Source: Phormidesmis sp963710175 (lineage in GTDB: Bacteria; Cyanobacteriota; Cyanobacteriia; Phormidesmidales; Phormidesmidaceae). Taken from it: a stretch of 64,000 bases of DNA. Where the stretch lies: positions 62,001-126,000 of the forward strand of contig CAVPZC010000002.1 of NCBI GenBank assembly GCA_963710175.1, given 5' to 3'. Of this stretch, positions 24,042-33,388 are shown in pieces. The notes below the pieces were generated by a model. It had not been told where the DNA came from. It did no database searches and saw only the letters and a list, made by a program, of their open reading frames with translations. The position numbers and the translations under genes are program-made. Each line of letters starts with the position of its first letter. Positions within the stretch are counted from its first letter, which is position 1.

Positions 24042-25088
24042 ATGCTATTTATTACTAACCGAGTTTTAGAGCAGGGCATAACGCCGCTGCCCGAATCAGG
24101 TTCAGAATTTAGGCTGTCACGCCCCATAAACTTCGTTTTAGCAAACAACCAGGCCGAGCAGTCATTTTACTGCTGCTGGCGCACTGGCCCTCGTAACTAC
24201 ACTGAAATTGGCAGCGCTAACTTGTTTGATCAGCTAAGAGCGCTCGAAGCTGACCAACTGCTGTTCTTCATTCACGGCTTTTCTACTCTGCCAGAACAGG
24301 CTTTCGAGCAGACTGAGAGACTACAGCAGCTATTAGATGCGCTACATCAGGTCGGTCAAAGAGACCAAGGCGGTAGCCCCAAAGTTGCGGTCATCCCGCT
24401 GATTTGGCCTTGCGATAGCGACTTTGGCAAAGTAAAAGACTATTTCGATGACCAAAAGTCTGCCGATGCTAGCGGCACCGCCTACATGCGGCTACTGCAA
24501 AAGTTTATCGCCTGGCGCGAAGAGAACAGCACTCTGACAAACCCCTGCCTCAAACGGGTCAACCTCCTATCGTTTTCGATGGGGAATCGGGTGCTGCGCA
24601 GCGCCCTGAATCTCTCCGTCAAATACTACCCGCAAAACAGCATGGCCCTGTTGTTTAGAAACGTGTTTATGGGCGCTGCTGATGTCACCAACAGCAGCCT
24701 GGAGCCTGGCAATGAGGGAGGTATGATTCCACCGATGAGCCGCAACGTAGTGGTGTACTACGCGGCGGACGACCTGGCGCTGAGAGCGAGTAAAGTAGCC
24801 AATGTCAACATCAGCAGTGCTGCCGTCACTCGGCGACTAGGGCACACTGGCCCCGAGCATATGGACAAAGTTCCAAGAAATGTCTACGCCATTGACTGCG
24901 ACGACTTTAACAATCGCTACGATTCGCCGCTAGGTCACGCTTACTTTCTTGATGACCCGGCGACTGGAGATGCGGGTCTGGTGCTGCGCCACGCCTGGGC
25001 CTGTATGCGCACAGGCCGGGTGCCGATTACGCCTAGCGCTTTTCCGACTAACCGAATAGAGATTTTGAACAATCGGCAGCAAGTATAG
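24042..25088 (+). CDS. alpha/beta hydrolase of the DUF900 type
   Basis: A 348-residue predicted serine hydrolase. MLFITNRVLEQG is a typical family start. LLFFIHGFSTLPEQAFEQ marks the oxyanion strand, NLLSFSMGNRVLRSAL the nucleophile elbow with Ser179, and RRLGHTGPEHMDKVP the probable catalytic His region. The substrate is unknown. I use the ATG at 24042; a GTG at 24027 would add five residues. No signal peptide is seen, so it is probably cytoplasmic. It has no close partner genes. Confidence 0.85.
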   Translation: MLFITNRVLEQGITPLPESGSEFRLSRPINFVLANNQAEQSFYCCWRTGPRNYTEIGSANLFDQLRALEADQLLFFIHGFSTLPEQAFEQTERLQQLLDALHQVGQRDQGGSPKVAVIPLIWPCDSDFGKVKDYFDDQKSADASGTAYMRLLQKFIAWREENSTLTNPCLKRVNLLSFSMGNRVLRSALNLSVKYYPQNSMALLFRNVFMGAADVTNSSLEPGNEGGMIPPMSRNVVVYYAADDLALRASKVANVNISSAAVTRRLGHTGPEHMDKVPRNVYAIDCDDFNNRYDSPLGHAYFLDDPATGDAGLVLRHAWACMRTGRVPITPSAFPTNRIEILNNRQQV

Positions 25089-25170
25089 CCCGCTGTTGTT
25101 TTTTGATCGCGATCTGATGATATCGCCGCTCACCCATAGTCAGCCCCTGCCAAAGTCTGACCATAGCGAG

Positions 25171-25186
25171 ATGACTGTACAGGCAT
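25171..25186. promoter_or_regulatory. near-perfect palindrome centred on CTGTACAG, upstream of the MscS gene
   Basis: ATGACTGTACAGGCAT is a 16-bp palindrome except for one mismatched pair. It lies 38 bp before the channel gene start and shares the GACTGTACAG core with the inverted repeat at 5062-5107, which suggests a common DNA-binding regulator. Confidence 0.45.
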
Positions 25187-25223
25187 CTATCCCTAGTCTT
25201 TTGAGGATGTTTGAGTTGGCTTA

Positions 25224-26975
25224 ATGAATTTTGTAGTGAAAGTCCGGCGGCTGAGGCTGTTGAGGGGAGTACTGCTATTTGCGATTACCCTGCTGCTTAC
25301 GCTGGGCCCGTCTGTTCAATCTCCTGCTGACGCTCAGATTTCTATTGGTGGGGGTGGCAGCAGCCCTCAGGCCGTGATTAGCTGGGTCCGTTTAGATGGC
25401 TACAAAGTTTTTCAGCTGGCTGCGCCTCAGGCAGCAATTGGCAGCCGCATCCAGCGGGTAGAGACAAATTTGGAGCAGATTCGCGATCGCTATGTGCAAG
25501 CAGACAGCGCCGATCTGCGGTTCACCACTGAGCGCATGGGAACAGATGAGCTACCGGCTATTTTTATCAATAGCCGCTACCTGCTGACGCTGACTAAAAC
25601 TGATGCAAACATGCAGGGAACGCTGCCCTGGTCGCTCGCCGAAGATCTGCGAGCGACCCTACCGGCTACGCTCAGACAGGCCAGGTGGCAGCGGCAGCCA
25701 GACTATCTGCGGCAGCAGGGAATTACTGCCGTTGTCATCGCATTGGCGGCGGCTGTGGCTATCGGCGTTATTCAGTATAGACAGCAGAGACTGCCAGAGC
25801 GCTACGGACTGGCTGGCTGGCTGCTGCGAATCGACCCATCAGAGCTAGACCCCCAGCAGCGAGAGCATTTAAAGGAGGCCCGGCGCCGCAGCCTCCAGCT
25901 CATACAGCTGATGGTTATGGTCGGCACCACGCTGCTGATTTTATGGCTGTTTCCAATGACCCGGCCCTTTTGTCTGAGAGCAATTACCTGGCTAAAGGTT
26001 CCCTTTGTCTTGTTGGTGCTAATTGTTGTCGCCTACGTTGGGGTTCGGCTGAGCTTTGCCACCATCGAGAGAGTCTCTTCAGGGCTGGTAGACGAAAGCC
26101 TGTCGGCAGTAGACAATTCTCGCCGGACAGAGCTGCGAGTCTCGACCATTACCAGTGTGCTCAAAAACATCGCCACGTTTGCCTGGATCATCATTGGCCT
26201 GCTGGTGGCGCTGGCAATAGCGGGCATTAATCTGGGCCTGCTGATTACTAGCTTCAGTGTGGTGGGCTTAGCCCTATCGCTGATCTTTCGCAATCTGGTG
26301 ACGGGCGCGGTGAACAGCTTTTTTATTATCTTAGAAGACCAGTATGCCATCGGCGATGTGATTGTTTTAGAAGATGTTGCCGGTGGTCTGGGCGGGCTAG
26401 TAGAGAATCTCAATCTTCGCATTACTCAGCTGCGAGACACCGGTGGGCAGCTGATTACTGTACCGATGAGCCAGATTTCTGCCGTGGCTAACTTTTCTCA
26501 TCAGTGGGCCAGAGCTGATATAAAAATTCCTATTCCCTACCAGGCCGATGTTAACCAGGCCATGAACACTATTCGTTCAACCGCTGAAGAAATGCATCGT
26601 GATGCCGAGTGGCGATCGCTGATCTTAGAGCCGGTTGAGGTGCTGGGCGTTGAGAGCTTTGGCGATCGCGGCCCGGTGGTGCGGGTGTGGATTAAAACTC
26701 AGCCTATTAAGCAGTGGGATGTCTCTAGAGAATTTCATCGTCGCCTCAAGCTGGCTTTCGATGACGCCAAGATTGCCGTCCCGGCCTTTCAGCAAGAGGT
26801 CTGGTTTCAGACGGCCAACGATATGCGGCTACAGCTAGACGGGCTGGCGAACAACGGTAAGCAAGACCACCGCCAGGGAAAGGGCACAGCCACTATCGGG
26901 GCAACCCCTGAGGCGACCAGCCGGGACGCAGATAGCGATGGCGATGGCGATGGCGATGGCGATGCTATGGGCTAA
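25224..26975 (+). CDS. MscS-family mechanosensitive channel with signal peptide
   Basis: A 583-residue channel. A signal peptide (hydrophobic 14-30, cut near ADAQ at ~38) precedes a ~125-residue periplasmic domain. TM segments follow at ~165-182, ~228-250, ~258-278 and ~310-335, then the pore helix region (GLLITSFSVVGLALSLIFRNLVTGAVNSFFIILE) and the MscS beta domain (IGDVIVLEDVAGGLGGLVENLNLRIT, VPMSQISAVANFS). Such channels release solutes on osmotic downshock. The C-terminus ends in an Asp/Gly run encoded by a GATGGC microsatellite near 26936-26962, an end prone to length variation. It overlaps the convergent MscS-CNB gene by 11 bp. Confidence 0.92.
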   Translation: MNFVVKVRRLRLLRGVLLFAITLLLTLGPSVQSPADAQISIGGGGSSPQAVISWVRLDGYKVFQLAAPQAAIGSRIQRVETNLEQIRDRYVQADSADLRFTTERMGTDELPAIFINSRYLLTLTKTDANMQGTLPWSLAEDLRATLPATLRQARWQRQPDYLRQQGITAVVIALAAAVAIGVIQYRQQRLPERYGLAGWLLRIDPSELDPQQREHLKEARRRSLQLIQLMVMVGTTLLILWLFPMTRPFCLRAITWLKVPFVLLVLIVVAYVGVRLSFATIERVSSGLVDESLSAVDNSRRTELRVSTITSVLKNIATFAWIIIGLLVALAIAGINLGLLITSFSVVGLALSLIFRNLVTGAVNSFFIILEDQYAIGDVIVLEDVAGGLGGLVENLNLRITQLRDTGGQLITVPMSQISAVANFSHQWARADIKIPIPYQADVNQAMNTIRSTAEEMHRDAEWRSLILEPVEVLGVESFGDRGPVVRVWIKTQPIKQWDVSREFHRRLKLAFDDAKIAVPAFQQEVWFQTANDMRLQLDGLANNGKQDHRQGKGTATIGATPEATSRDADSDGDGDGDGDAMG

Positions 26976-28407
26976 ACAGCTTTTCCAAGCGCTGGCGAAC
27001 CCAATCAATCGGGCTCTGATTATACTCTTCAGAATTGATTAGTCCGAGTTCTCTGAGCTGACGGCCTTGTTGAGAGAGTTCTTCTTCGTGGCGAGCCATC
27101 TCTTCGACGATCAGATTATACAGATGAGGCTGATCGCGCAGTAGCTGCTTGAAGCCTTGAGGACTAATTACAAACAGCATGGTTTCTTCAAAAGCTTTGA
27201 TGGTCACTGTTCGCGGTACCCCCAGCATGAGCGAAAACTCGCCTACAAACTGGCCTGCCCGCATGACGGTAGTTTGCCCTGTCGCTTTCAGCATATAGCC
27301 GACTGAGCCAGAGAGAATAATATAAAAAGCATTGCCAGGTTCTCCTTCTTTGTATAGAATCTCAGAAACCGCCAGCCGCTTGCGATGGCCGATTGCAATC
27401 AGCTTTCGCAGCTCTAGCTCAGTACAGTTTTGAAAGTAGGGCAGCTGTTTTAACAGATCTCTAATGGCCACCGGCTTGGAGAATTTGTCCAGGTTGCTTT
27501 CGTGCGATCGCTGCAAAGCCGAGTGCTGCGCATAGTCTTGCGGCGTAGACTCAATTACCACATTGGGATTGCGCTGCCAAAGATCGAGCCGAGGTGAGGC
27601 CAACCGCAGACCATGCTGTTTCAGGTTTTGACGGAGAATAAAATTGAGCGAACTTTCGGTTTTATGCTTTTGAGCGATTTCGTCTACCCATACCCAAAGT
27701 TTAAAGTTCAGCGAATTTTCTCCAATACTGCTGAAATAAACCTCGGGCATGTGCTCTAGAGAGACGGTCTCCTCCGAATAGGCCGAATCCATCAGCACCT
27801 CGATCACCAGGATTGGGTCGCTTTCGTGCGTGACGCTAACCGGAATTGAAACCCAGCCCTTAGTATTGGAGTAAGTCCAATTAGTGATTCGGTTGCTGAT
27901 GAGATCGCTATTGGGAACAACAATATGCTTTTGCGTGATGGTGCGAATGACGGTAGAGCGCAGCGAAATTTCGGCGATGTAGCCGCAGAAATCTTCTCCC
28001 TCAACAAAGTCGCCTACCTTCAGCTTTTGCTCTACCAGCAAAGTCAGACCGCTGATAAAGTTTTTGGTGATTTCTTGCAAGCCAAAGCCAATACCAATGC
28101 CCAGGCTGCCTGCGACCACCGCCAGCGACGCTAAGTTAATGCCAACAGACTGTAGGAGCACAATGCACAGCAGCGTGGCCAAAGCGTAGCTGGTGATAGT
28201 CGCAACAGACTCGCGGGTGCCCTGCTTCAGTCCCAGGCGAGTGAGCACCTGTAGCGAAAGAAATCGCCTCAGCCCGAGCGAGACGATCAGCGTGATCAAA
28301 AGGATCAGCAAAAACTGCGCGATCCCGCTGAGAGAGATGGCTGAGCTGCCCAGCCGAAAAAACGGCGTCTCTAAAGTTGACTGAATCTGCCTGAAAAAAG
28401 TGAACAT
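26965..28407 (-). CDS. MscS-type channel with cyclic-nucleotide-binding domain
   Basis: A 480-residue protein. Three hydrophobic segments lie in ~20-125, with the pore region VVAGSLGIGIGFGLQEITKNFISGL. The MscS beta domain is at ~145-190 (VGDFVEGEDFCGYIAEISLRSTVIRT, VPNSDLISNRITNW), with the C-terminal MscS part to ~290. A cyclic-nucleotide-binding domain lies at ~325-445 (LPYFQNCTELELRKLIAIG, GEPGNAFYIILSGSVGYML, GQFVGEFSLMLGVPRTVTI). This resembles bacterial bCNG channels, in which gating by cyclic nucleotide rather than tension has been reported. Which nucleotide it binds cannot be read here. It is convergent with the other MscS gene. Confidence 0.93.
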   Translation of the reverse strand: MFTFFRQIQSTLETPFFRLGSSAISLSGIAQFLLILLITLIVSLGLRRFLSLQVLTRLGLKQGTRESVATITSYALATLLCIVLLQSVGINLASLAVVAGSLGIGIGFGLQEITKNFISGLTLLVEQKLKVGDFVEGEDFCGYIAEISLRSTVIRTITQKHIVVPNSDLISNRITNWTYSNTKGWVSIPVSVTHESDPILVIEVLMDSAYSEETVSLEHMPEVYFSSIGENSLNFKLWVWVDEIAQKHKTESSLNFILRQNLKQHGLRLASPRLDLWQRNPNVVIESTPQDYAQHSALQRSHESNLDKFSKPVAIRDLLKQLPYFQNCTELELRKLIAIGHRKRLAVSEILYKEGEPGNAFYIILSGSVGYMLKATGQTTVMRAGQFVGEFSLMLGVPRTVTIKAFEETMLFVISPQGFKQLLRDQPHLYNLIVEEMARHEEELSQQGRQLRELGLINSEEYNQSPIDWVRQRLEKLFSP

Positions 28408-28480
28408 GAGTCAGTGGAGCGATCAGTCGTTCAGCAGTTGTCTGAACAGACGCTCCACTATAGCAGAGCTAGCTGCGCCG

Positions 28481-30289
28481 CTAACCGCGAGCTGAAAGCA
28501 ACTGTCGCTGGCGAATGTCGTCAATTTTGGCGTCGGGGATGGCAGCGATCAGCTGCTGCGTGTAGGGCTTTTGAGGCGAGTTGTAAATGGCTTCAGATGG
28601 GCCAATCTCTTCGATGCGGCCCTGGTTCATGACCATGATGCGATCGCTCACAAACTTCACAACGCTCAGGTCATGCGAAATAAAAATATAGGTGAGGTCA
28701 AACTCCTGCTGCAAATCTTTGAGCAAATTTAGCACCTGCGCCTGTACCGACACATCCAACGCCGAAACCGACTCATCGCAGATAATGAACTTAGGCTCGC
28801 AGGCCAGCGTGCGCGCAATGCAAATCCGCTGGCGCTGCCCGCCCGAAAACTCGTGAGGCATTCGCTTTAGCGCACTCGCATCGAGACCGACCCGCTCTAG
28901 CAGACTGCCCGCCCGCGCCTGCCGCTGCTGCTCATCACCGACTAAATCGTGAATTTTCATTGGTTCGACAATGGCCGAGCCTACCGTCTGCCGGGCATCG
29001 AGTGAACCGTAGGGGTTTTGAAAAACAATCTGCATCTCTCGTCGCAGTCGGCGCATGTCACCATTGCTAAGATCTAGAACAGATTTTCCGTCAAATTGAA
29101 TAGTGCCAGCTGTTGGATCAATCAGTCGCAGCAAACAGCGGCTGAGCGTAGACTTGCCGCAGCCCGACTCACCCACCAGCCCCAAGGTCTCACCCGGATA
29201 GACCTCAAAGCTGACGCTATCAACAGCGCGAAATTCTGTTTTTTTGCCAAAGAAGCCGTCTCGCATGGGGAACGCTTTGGTCAAGTTTTGCACCCGCAAC
29301 AGCGGTGACTTTTGCAGCAATGCCTGTTGCTGCCGATCTACTTCTGCTGGGCTGACTTCTGCTAGCAGCGCTGCTTTTTCAGCGGGTGTGCGCACCTTGG
29401 CAACAATCTCTTCTGTATTGTCGGGGCCGGGGCGAACCTCCATAAAGTCGCTGACGGTGGGCAGGCGCTTTAGCTGCTTGTTGGGCCGAGGGCGACAGTT
29501 CAAAAGGCCCTGCGTGTAGGGATGCTGCGGATTGGCAAACAGTTCGTATACCGGTGCGACTTCGACCAGATCGCCTTTGTACATGACGGCGACGCGGTCA
29601 GCAATTTCGGAGACGACGCCCATGTCATGGGTGATGAAGACAATGGCCGTGCCCCGCCGGGTCTGTAAGTCACGCAGCAGATCTAGCGTGGTTGCTTGAA
29701 TGGTGACATCCAACGCAGTAGTGGGTTCATCGGCGATTAAGAGAGCGGGGTCACCGGCGAGTGCTATGGCAATCATCACGCGCTGCTGCTGCCCGCCTGA
29801 AAGCTGATGCGGATAGCGCCCTAATATTTGTTTGGGCTCAGGCAACTGTACCTCTGAGAACAGCTCTATGGCTCTCTGAGTCGCCGCCTTGCCCGCCAAA
29901 TCTTGATGCAGCTTGAGCGCTTCTGTAAGCTGGTCACCGCAGGTGTACACCGGATTCAGCGATGTGAGCGGCTCCTGAAAAATCATTGAGATCAGCTTAC
30001 CCCGGTATTGTCGCCGCTGATCTTGTGAGAGCTTGAGCAAATCTATCGGCTGAGCCTCTGGCGATCTGGGATCGCGGAATAGGACTTCACCCGAGATGTC
30101 AGTCTCTAGCCCCAAAAGCCCGATCAGCGCTAAAGAGGTCACAGATTTACCTGAACCTGATTCGCCGACCAGCCCCAGCGTCTCTCCAGCGGCCAACGTA
30201 AAAGATACTGACTTAACTGCCCGAACGTCTCCTGACTTGGTTGGGAAAGTGACCGAAAGATCGCGAACATCGAGAATAGGAAGAGGCAT
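28481..30289 (-). CDS. dipeptide/oligopeptide ABC transporter, fused DppD-DppF ATPases
   Basis: 602 residues with two complete ABC nucleotide-binding domains in one chain. NBD1 (~5-265) has GESGSGKS, LSGGQQQR and LLIADEPTTALD. NBD2 (~325-595) has GESGCGKS, FSGGQRQR and FIICDESVSALD. Each is followed by the oligopeptide-family C-terminal extension with the HPYTQGLLNCRP or KPYTQQLIAAIPD pattern. It is the energy module of the importer whose binding protein and permeases lie on the other side of a divergent promoter region. The fused form is common for this family. Confidence 0.95.
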   Translation of the reverse strand: MPLPILDVRDLSVTFPTKSGDVRAVKSVSFTLAAGETLGLVGESGSGKSVTSLALIGLLGLETDISGEVLFRDPRSPEAQPIDLLKLSQDQRRQYRGKLISMIFQEPLTSLNPVYTCGDQLTEALKLHQDLAGKAATQRAIELFSEVQLPEPKQILGRYPHQLSGGQQQRVMIAIALAGDPALLIADEPTTALDVTIQATTLDLLRDLQTRRGTAIVFITHDMGVVSEIADRVAVMYKGDLVEVAPVYELFANPQHPYTQGLLNCRPRPNKQLKRLPTVSDFMEVRPGPDNTEEIVAKVRTPAEKAALLAEVSPAEVDRQQQALLQKSPLLRVQNLTKAFPMRDGFFGKKTEFRAVDSVSFEVYPGETLGLVGESGCGKSTLSRCLLRLIDPTAGTIQFDGKSVLDLSNGDMRRLRREMQIVFQNPYGSLDARQTVGSAIVEPMKIHDLVGDEQQRQARAGSLLERVGLDASALKRMPHEFSGGQRQRICIARTLACEPKFIICDESVSALDVSVQAQVLNLLKDLQQEFDLTYIFISHDLSVVKFVSDRIMVMNQGRIEEIGPSEAIYNSPQKPYTQQLIAAIPDAKIDDIRQRQLLSARG

Positions 30290-30597
30290 ATTTACAGCCG
30301 GTTAGCTATCAGTTTTGCGCGGTAAGTCTGTGAATTTAGTTTTTGTTAACGCTTAGAGAGTAAACAATAGCAGCAAAGTCAAGAGATAACAGTAGCGAGC
30401 AGAACGGAAGCTTTCCAGTCTCTTTGAGACTATGCCTAAAGACGTGTTTAGGGCTGAGAATGTGTGAATGCCGGTCTGTTGTGTATCTATTTACTCACTT
30501 TTATGTCAGAAGAACTATGTAGGTTTGCTAGCAGGTGCAAGGCATCTGTTAGAGTTCGCTTTAACCGACTGTTAATGATTAATGTGAGGCTCCTATC
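30290..30597. other. divergent promoter region of the oligopeptide transporter
   Basis: About 300 bp separates the ATPase gene (minus) from the binding-protein gene (plus), so it should control both halves of one transporter. I find no strong inverted repeat or clear -35/-10 pair. A 66-codon frame from 30464 overlaps the binding-protein start and looks non-coding. Confidence 0.45.
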
Positions 30598-32265
30598 ATG
30601 TTCCGTCAGCCCAGGTTTTTCAGGCAGCGCTTCAGACGAATTATTTTGGCCCTGTTGGCAGTGACGCTATCGGTAGTGCTGGTCAACTGCGGCGGCGCTG
30701 ATGAGGGCACCCCTTCCGCAGAAGAAGCTGCCTCGCCTGCGGCAACCGGGGCATTGGTCTACGGTGCGGGCGGTCAGCCGGTTAACCTCACCCCCGGCAA
30801 TATCACTGACGGCAACTCCATCGTTATTCAAAAGCAAATTTACAATTATCTGACGGGTACCGAGCCAGGCACGACCGACCCAGCCCCCGAACTGGCGACA
30901 GAATGGAATGCCTCGGAAGACGGTTTGACCTGGACGTTTACCCTACGAGAAGGCGTAACGTTTCACGATGGCACCGACTTTGATGCTGAAGCGGTGGTCT
31001 TTAATGTCAATCGCTGGTGGGATCCGGAGTTTGAGTTCGGCTTTAGAGATGAGGGTAATCTTTTTGAGATCTGGACAGATTTGTTCGGTGGCTATAAGGG
31101 CAGTGAAGATTCTACTCTGACAGGCGTACAAGCGATAGATGCCTCGACGGTAGAGTTTCAGCTCAAGGAGCCGTTTGCGGCATTCCCAGCGGCTATTGGT
31201 TCGGGCTACTTTGGCATTGGCAGCCCAACGGCTATGCAAGAGGCCGGCGCTAGCTACGGCACCCCCTCTGGTGTGGCTGTGGGCACTGGCCCCTTTGTGT
31301 TTGAAGAATGGCTGAGCGGCGATCGCGTCACCCTGTCCAAATTTGCTGACTACTGGGAAGACGGGCTACCGATGGCCGATGAATTGGTCATCAGCTTTGT
31401 AGAAGATCCGGCGGCTCGCTTAGCTCAGCTGCGAGCAGGCACGCTCGACTTTACGGTGGATCTCACCCCCGATCAGCTGCCAGAAATTGAGTCAACGTCC
31501 GATCTAGAAGCGATTTTTCGCCCTTCGCTCAACGTGGGCTACCTGGGGCTAAACCCTTCCTATGAGCCGCTGGCTACTAAGGAAGTGCGTCAGGCGATCG
31601 CCCAATCCATCAATAAAGAGGCGATCGTTCAAGCGTTCTGGGGTGACTTAGGCGAAACAGACGGGCATTTTACCCCGCCCTCGCTGAGCGAATATACCAG
31701 TGATGACGTAGACGACTACGAGTACAGCGTCGATGAGGCCAAGGCCGCTCTGGCAGCAGCAGGCTACCCCGACGGCTTTGACCTGGACTTGTGGTACATG
31801 CCCGTCAGCCGCCCCTATTTTCCTAACCCCAAGCCTATCGCTGAGGCATTTGCCGCCGAACTCAGCCAAATCGGCATCAATGTCAATCTGCAAACCAAAG
31901 ACTGGGGCGCTTACCTGGCAGACCGAAACGTCGCCCCTGGGTTTCAGTCCTTTATGCTGGGTTGGACTGGCGACTACGGCGATCCAGATAACTTTTTGTA
32001 CGCTCACTTTGGCCCCGGCGCTACGCAAGACTTGGGCGACTATCAAAACCCTGAGCTGTTTGATTTGCTAAATAGGGCGCGGGTAGCCAGCGAGCAAGGC
32101 GAACGAGAAGATCTCTACCAGCAGGTTGACGCACTCATTTTTGAGGAGGCGCTGCGGATCCCAATTGTGCATTCTCAGCCGCTGCTAGCCCAGCGTGACA
32201 GCATCGAAGGGTGGGAGCCCAGTCCACTAGGGTCTGAAGCGTTTACGACGATTGAGAAAAGCTAG
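30598..32265 (+). CDS. dipeptide/oligopeptide ABC transporter, solute-binding lipoprotein (family 5)
   Basis: A 555-residue periplasmic binding protein. The N-terminus is a basic region plus a hydrophobic stretch ending in LVNC, a lipobox-like motif with Cys31 as the likely lipidation site; Asn before Cys is not the commonest choice. The mature part has the SBP family 5 pattern: YNYLTGTEPGTTDPAPELATEW, LTWTFTLREGVTFHDGTDF, and later EVRQAIAQSINKEAIVQAFW. It delivers peptides, or possibly nickel- or glutathione-like ligands, to the two permeases directly downstream. Ligand identity cannot be read from sequence. Confidence 0.94.
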   Translation: MFRQPRFFRQRFRRIILALLAVTLSVVLVNCGGADEGTPSAEEAASPAATGALVYGAGGQPVNLTPGNITDGNSIVIQKQIYNYLTGTEPGTTDPAPELATEWNASEDGLTWTFTLREGVTFHDGTDFDAEAVVFNVNRWWDPEFEFGFRDEGNLFEIWTDLFGGYKGSEDSTLTGVQAIDASTVEFQLKEPFAAFPAAIGSGYFGIGSPTAMQEAGASYGTPSGVAVGTGPFVFEEWLSGDRVTLSKFADYWEDGLPMADELVISFVEDPAARLAQLRAGTLDFTVDLTPDQLPEIESTSDLEAIFRPSLNVGYLGLNPSYEPLATKEVRQAIAQSINKEAIVQAFWGDLGETDGHFTPPSLSEYTSDDVDDYEYSVDEAKAALAAAGYPDGFDLDLWYMPVSRPYFPNPKPIAEAFAAELSQIGINVNLQTKDWGAYLADRNVAPGFQSFMLGWTGDYGDPDNFLYAHFGPGATQDLGDYQNPELFDLLNRARVASEQGEREDLYQQVDALIFEEALRIPIVHSQPLLAQRDSIEGWEPSPLGSEAFTTIEKS

Positions 32266-32360
32266 ACAGACCAAAGTCCGGTGCAGAGGGCGCATCAAGA
32301 CCGCGCCCCTCGCTGCACTTACGACAAATCTCGCGGTGGATCTTCTACAGATGGATCTCT

Positions 32361-33371
32361 ATGGGTAGATATATTCTCAGACGATTGCTGCAGCTGGTGC
32401 CCGTGCTGCTAGGCATTTCACTGCTGGTGTTTGCTTTCTTACACCTGATTCCCGGCGATCCGGCGGTGACAATGCTGGGCGATAGAGCCACGCCTGCTGC
32501 CCTAGAAGTCTTACGAGAGCGTATGGGCCTCAATGAACCCCTGCCGCTTCAGTACCTCACCTTTTTGGGCAATCTGCTGAAGTTCGACCTCGGCACCAGC
32601 ATCTTTACAGGCGTCCCGATTGTAGAAGAAATTCGAACTAAATGGCCTGCCACGTTTGAGCTGTCGATAGTGGCCATGCTAATCGCGTTGATTATTGGTA
32701 TCCCGGCAGGTGTAATGGCCGCCGTGCGTAAAAACAGCTTGGTTGACAACCTGATGATGAGTGGTTCGCTGCTCGGCGTCTCTATGCCAGTGTATTGGCT
32801 GGGTTTGCTGCTGGTGTATCTGTTTGCAGTTAACCTACAGTGGCTACCGCCTAGCGGACGCATCGGTATCAACGTCGGCTACGACTTTGAACCTATCACC
32901 GGGTTCTTTATCTTCGATGCGCTGATTCAGGGCAACTTTAAGGCACTTAGCGATGTTCTCTCTCACCTGCTGCTACCAGCTATTACGCTGAGTACTATTC
33001 CGCTGGCGATTATTGCGAGAATCACCCGCAGCGCCATGCTAGAAGTGCTCTCTCAAGACTACATTCGCACGGCTAGATCCAAGGGGCTCAAAGAGTTTTT
33101 GGTGATTGGCAAGCACGCTTTAAAGAACGCGATGCTGCCCGTTGTTACTATTGTTGGCTTAGAGTTTGGGACGCTGCTGGGCGGCGCAATTCTCACAGAG
33201 ACTATTTTCTCTTGGCCTGGCATTGGCAGCTGGATTTACGGCGGCATCTTACAGCGAGACTATCCGATTGTGCAGGGCGGGGTCGTCTTTGTGGCGTTTG
33301 TTTTTGTGTTGATCAATCTGCTGGTTGATATCTCCTATGCGTTTTTAGATCCGCGAATTCAATACAAGTAG
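32361..33371 (+). CDS. dipeptide/oligopeptide ABC transporter permease, DppB type
   Basis: A 336-residue inner-membrane permease. The N-terminus MGRYILRRLLQLVPVLLGIS with IPGDPAV is diagnostic for DppB/OppB proteins. Six TM segments are visible. The ATPase-coupling EAA loop reads RTARSKGLKEFLVIGKHALKNAMLPV, and a conserved C-terminal FLDPRIQYK ends the protein. It sits 95 bp after the binding protein and 17 bp before the second permease, so the three form an operon. Confidence 0.95.
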   Translation: MGRYILRRLLQLVPVLLGISLLVFAFLHLIPGDPAVTMLGDRATPAALEVLRERMGLNEPLPLQYLTFLGNLLKFDLGTSIFTGVPIVEEIRTKWPATFELSIVAMLIALIIGIPAGVMAAVRKNSLVDNLMMSGSLLGVSMPVYWLGLLLVYLFAVNLQWLPPSGRIGINVGYDFEPITGFFIFDALIQGNFKALSDVLSHLLLPAITLSTIPLAIIARITRSAMLEVLSQDYIRTARSKGLKEFLVIGKHALKNAMLPVVTIVGLEFGTLLGGAILTETIFSWPGIGSWIYGGILQRDYPIVQGGVVFVAFVFVLINLLVDISYAFLDPRIQYK

Positions 33372-33388
33372 GACAGTGCTTTAAATCG

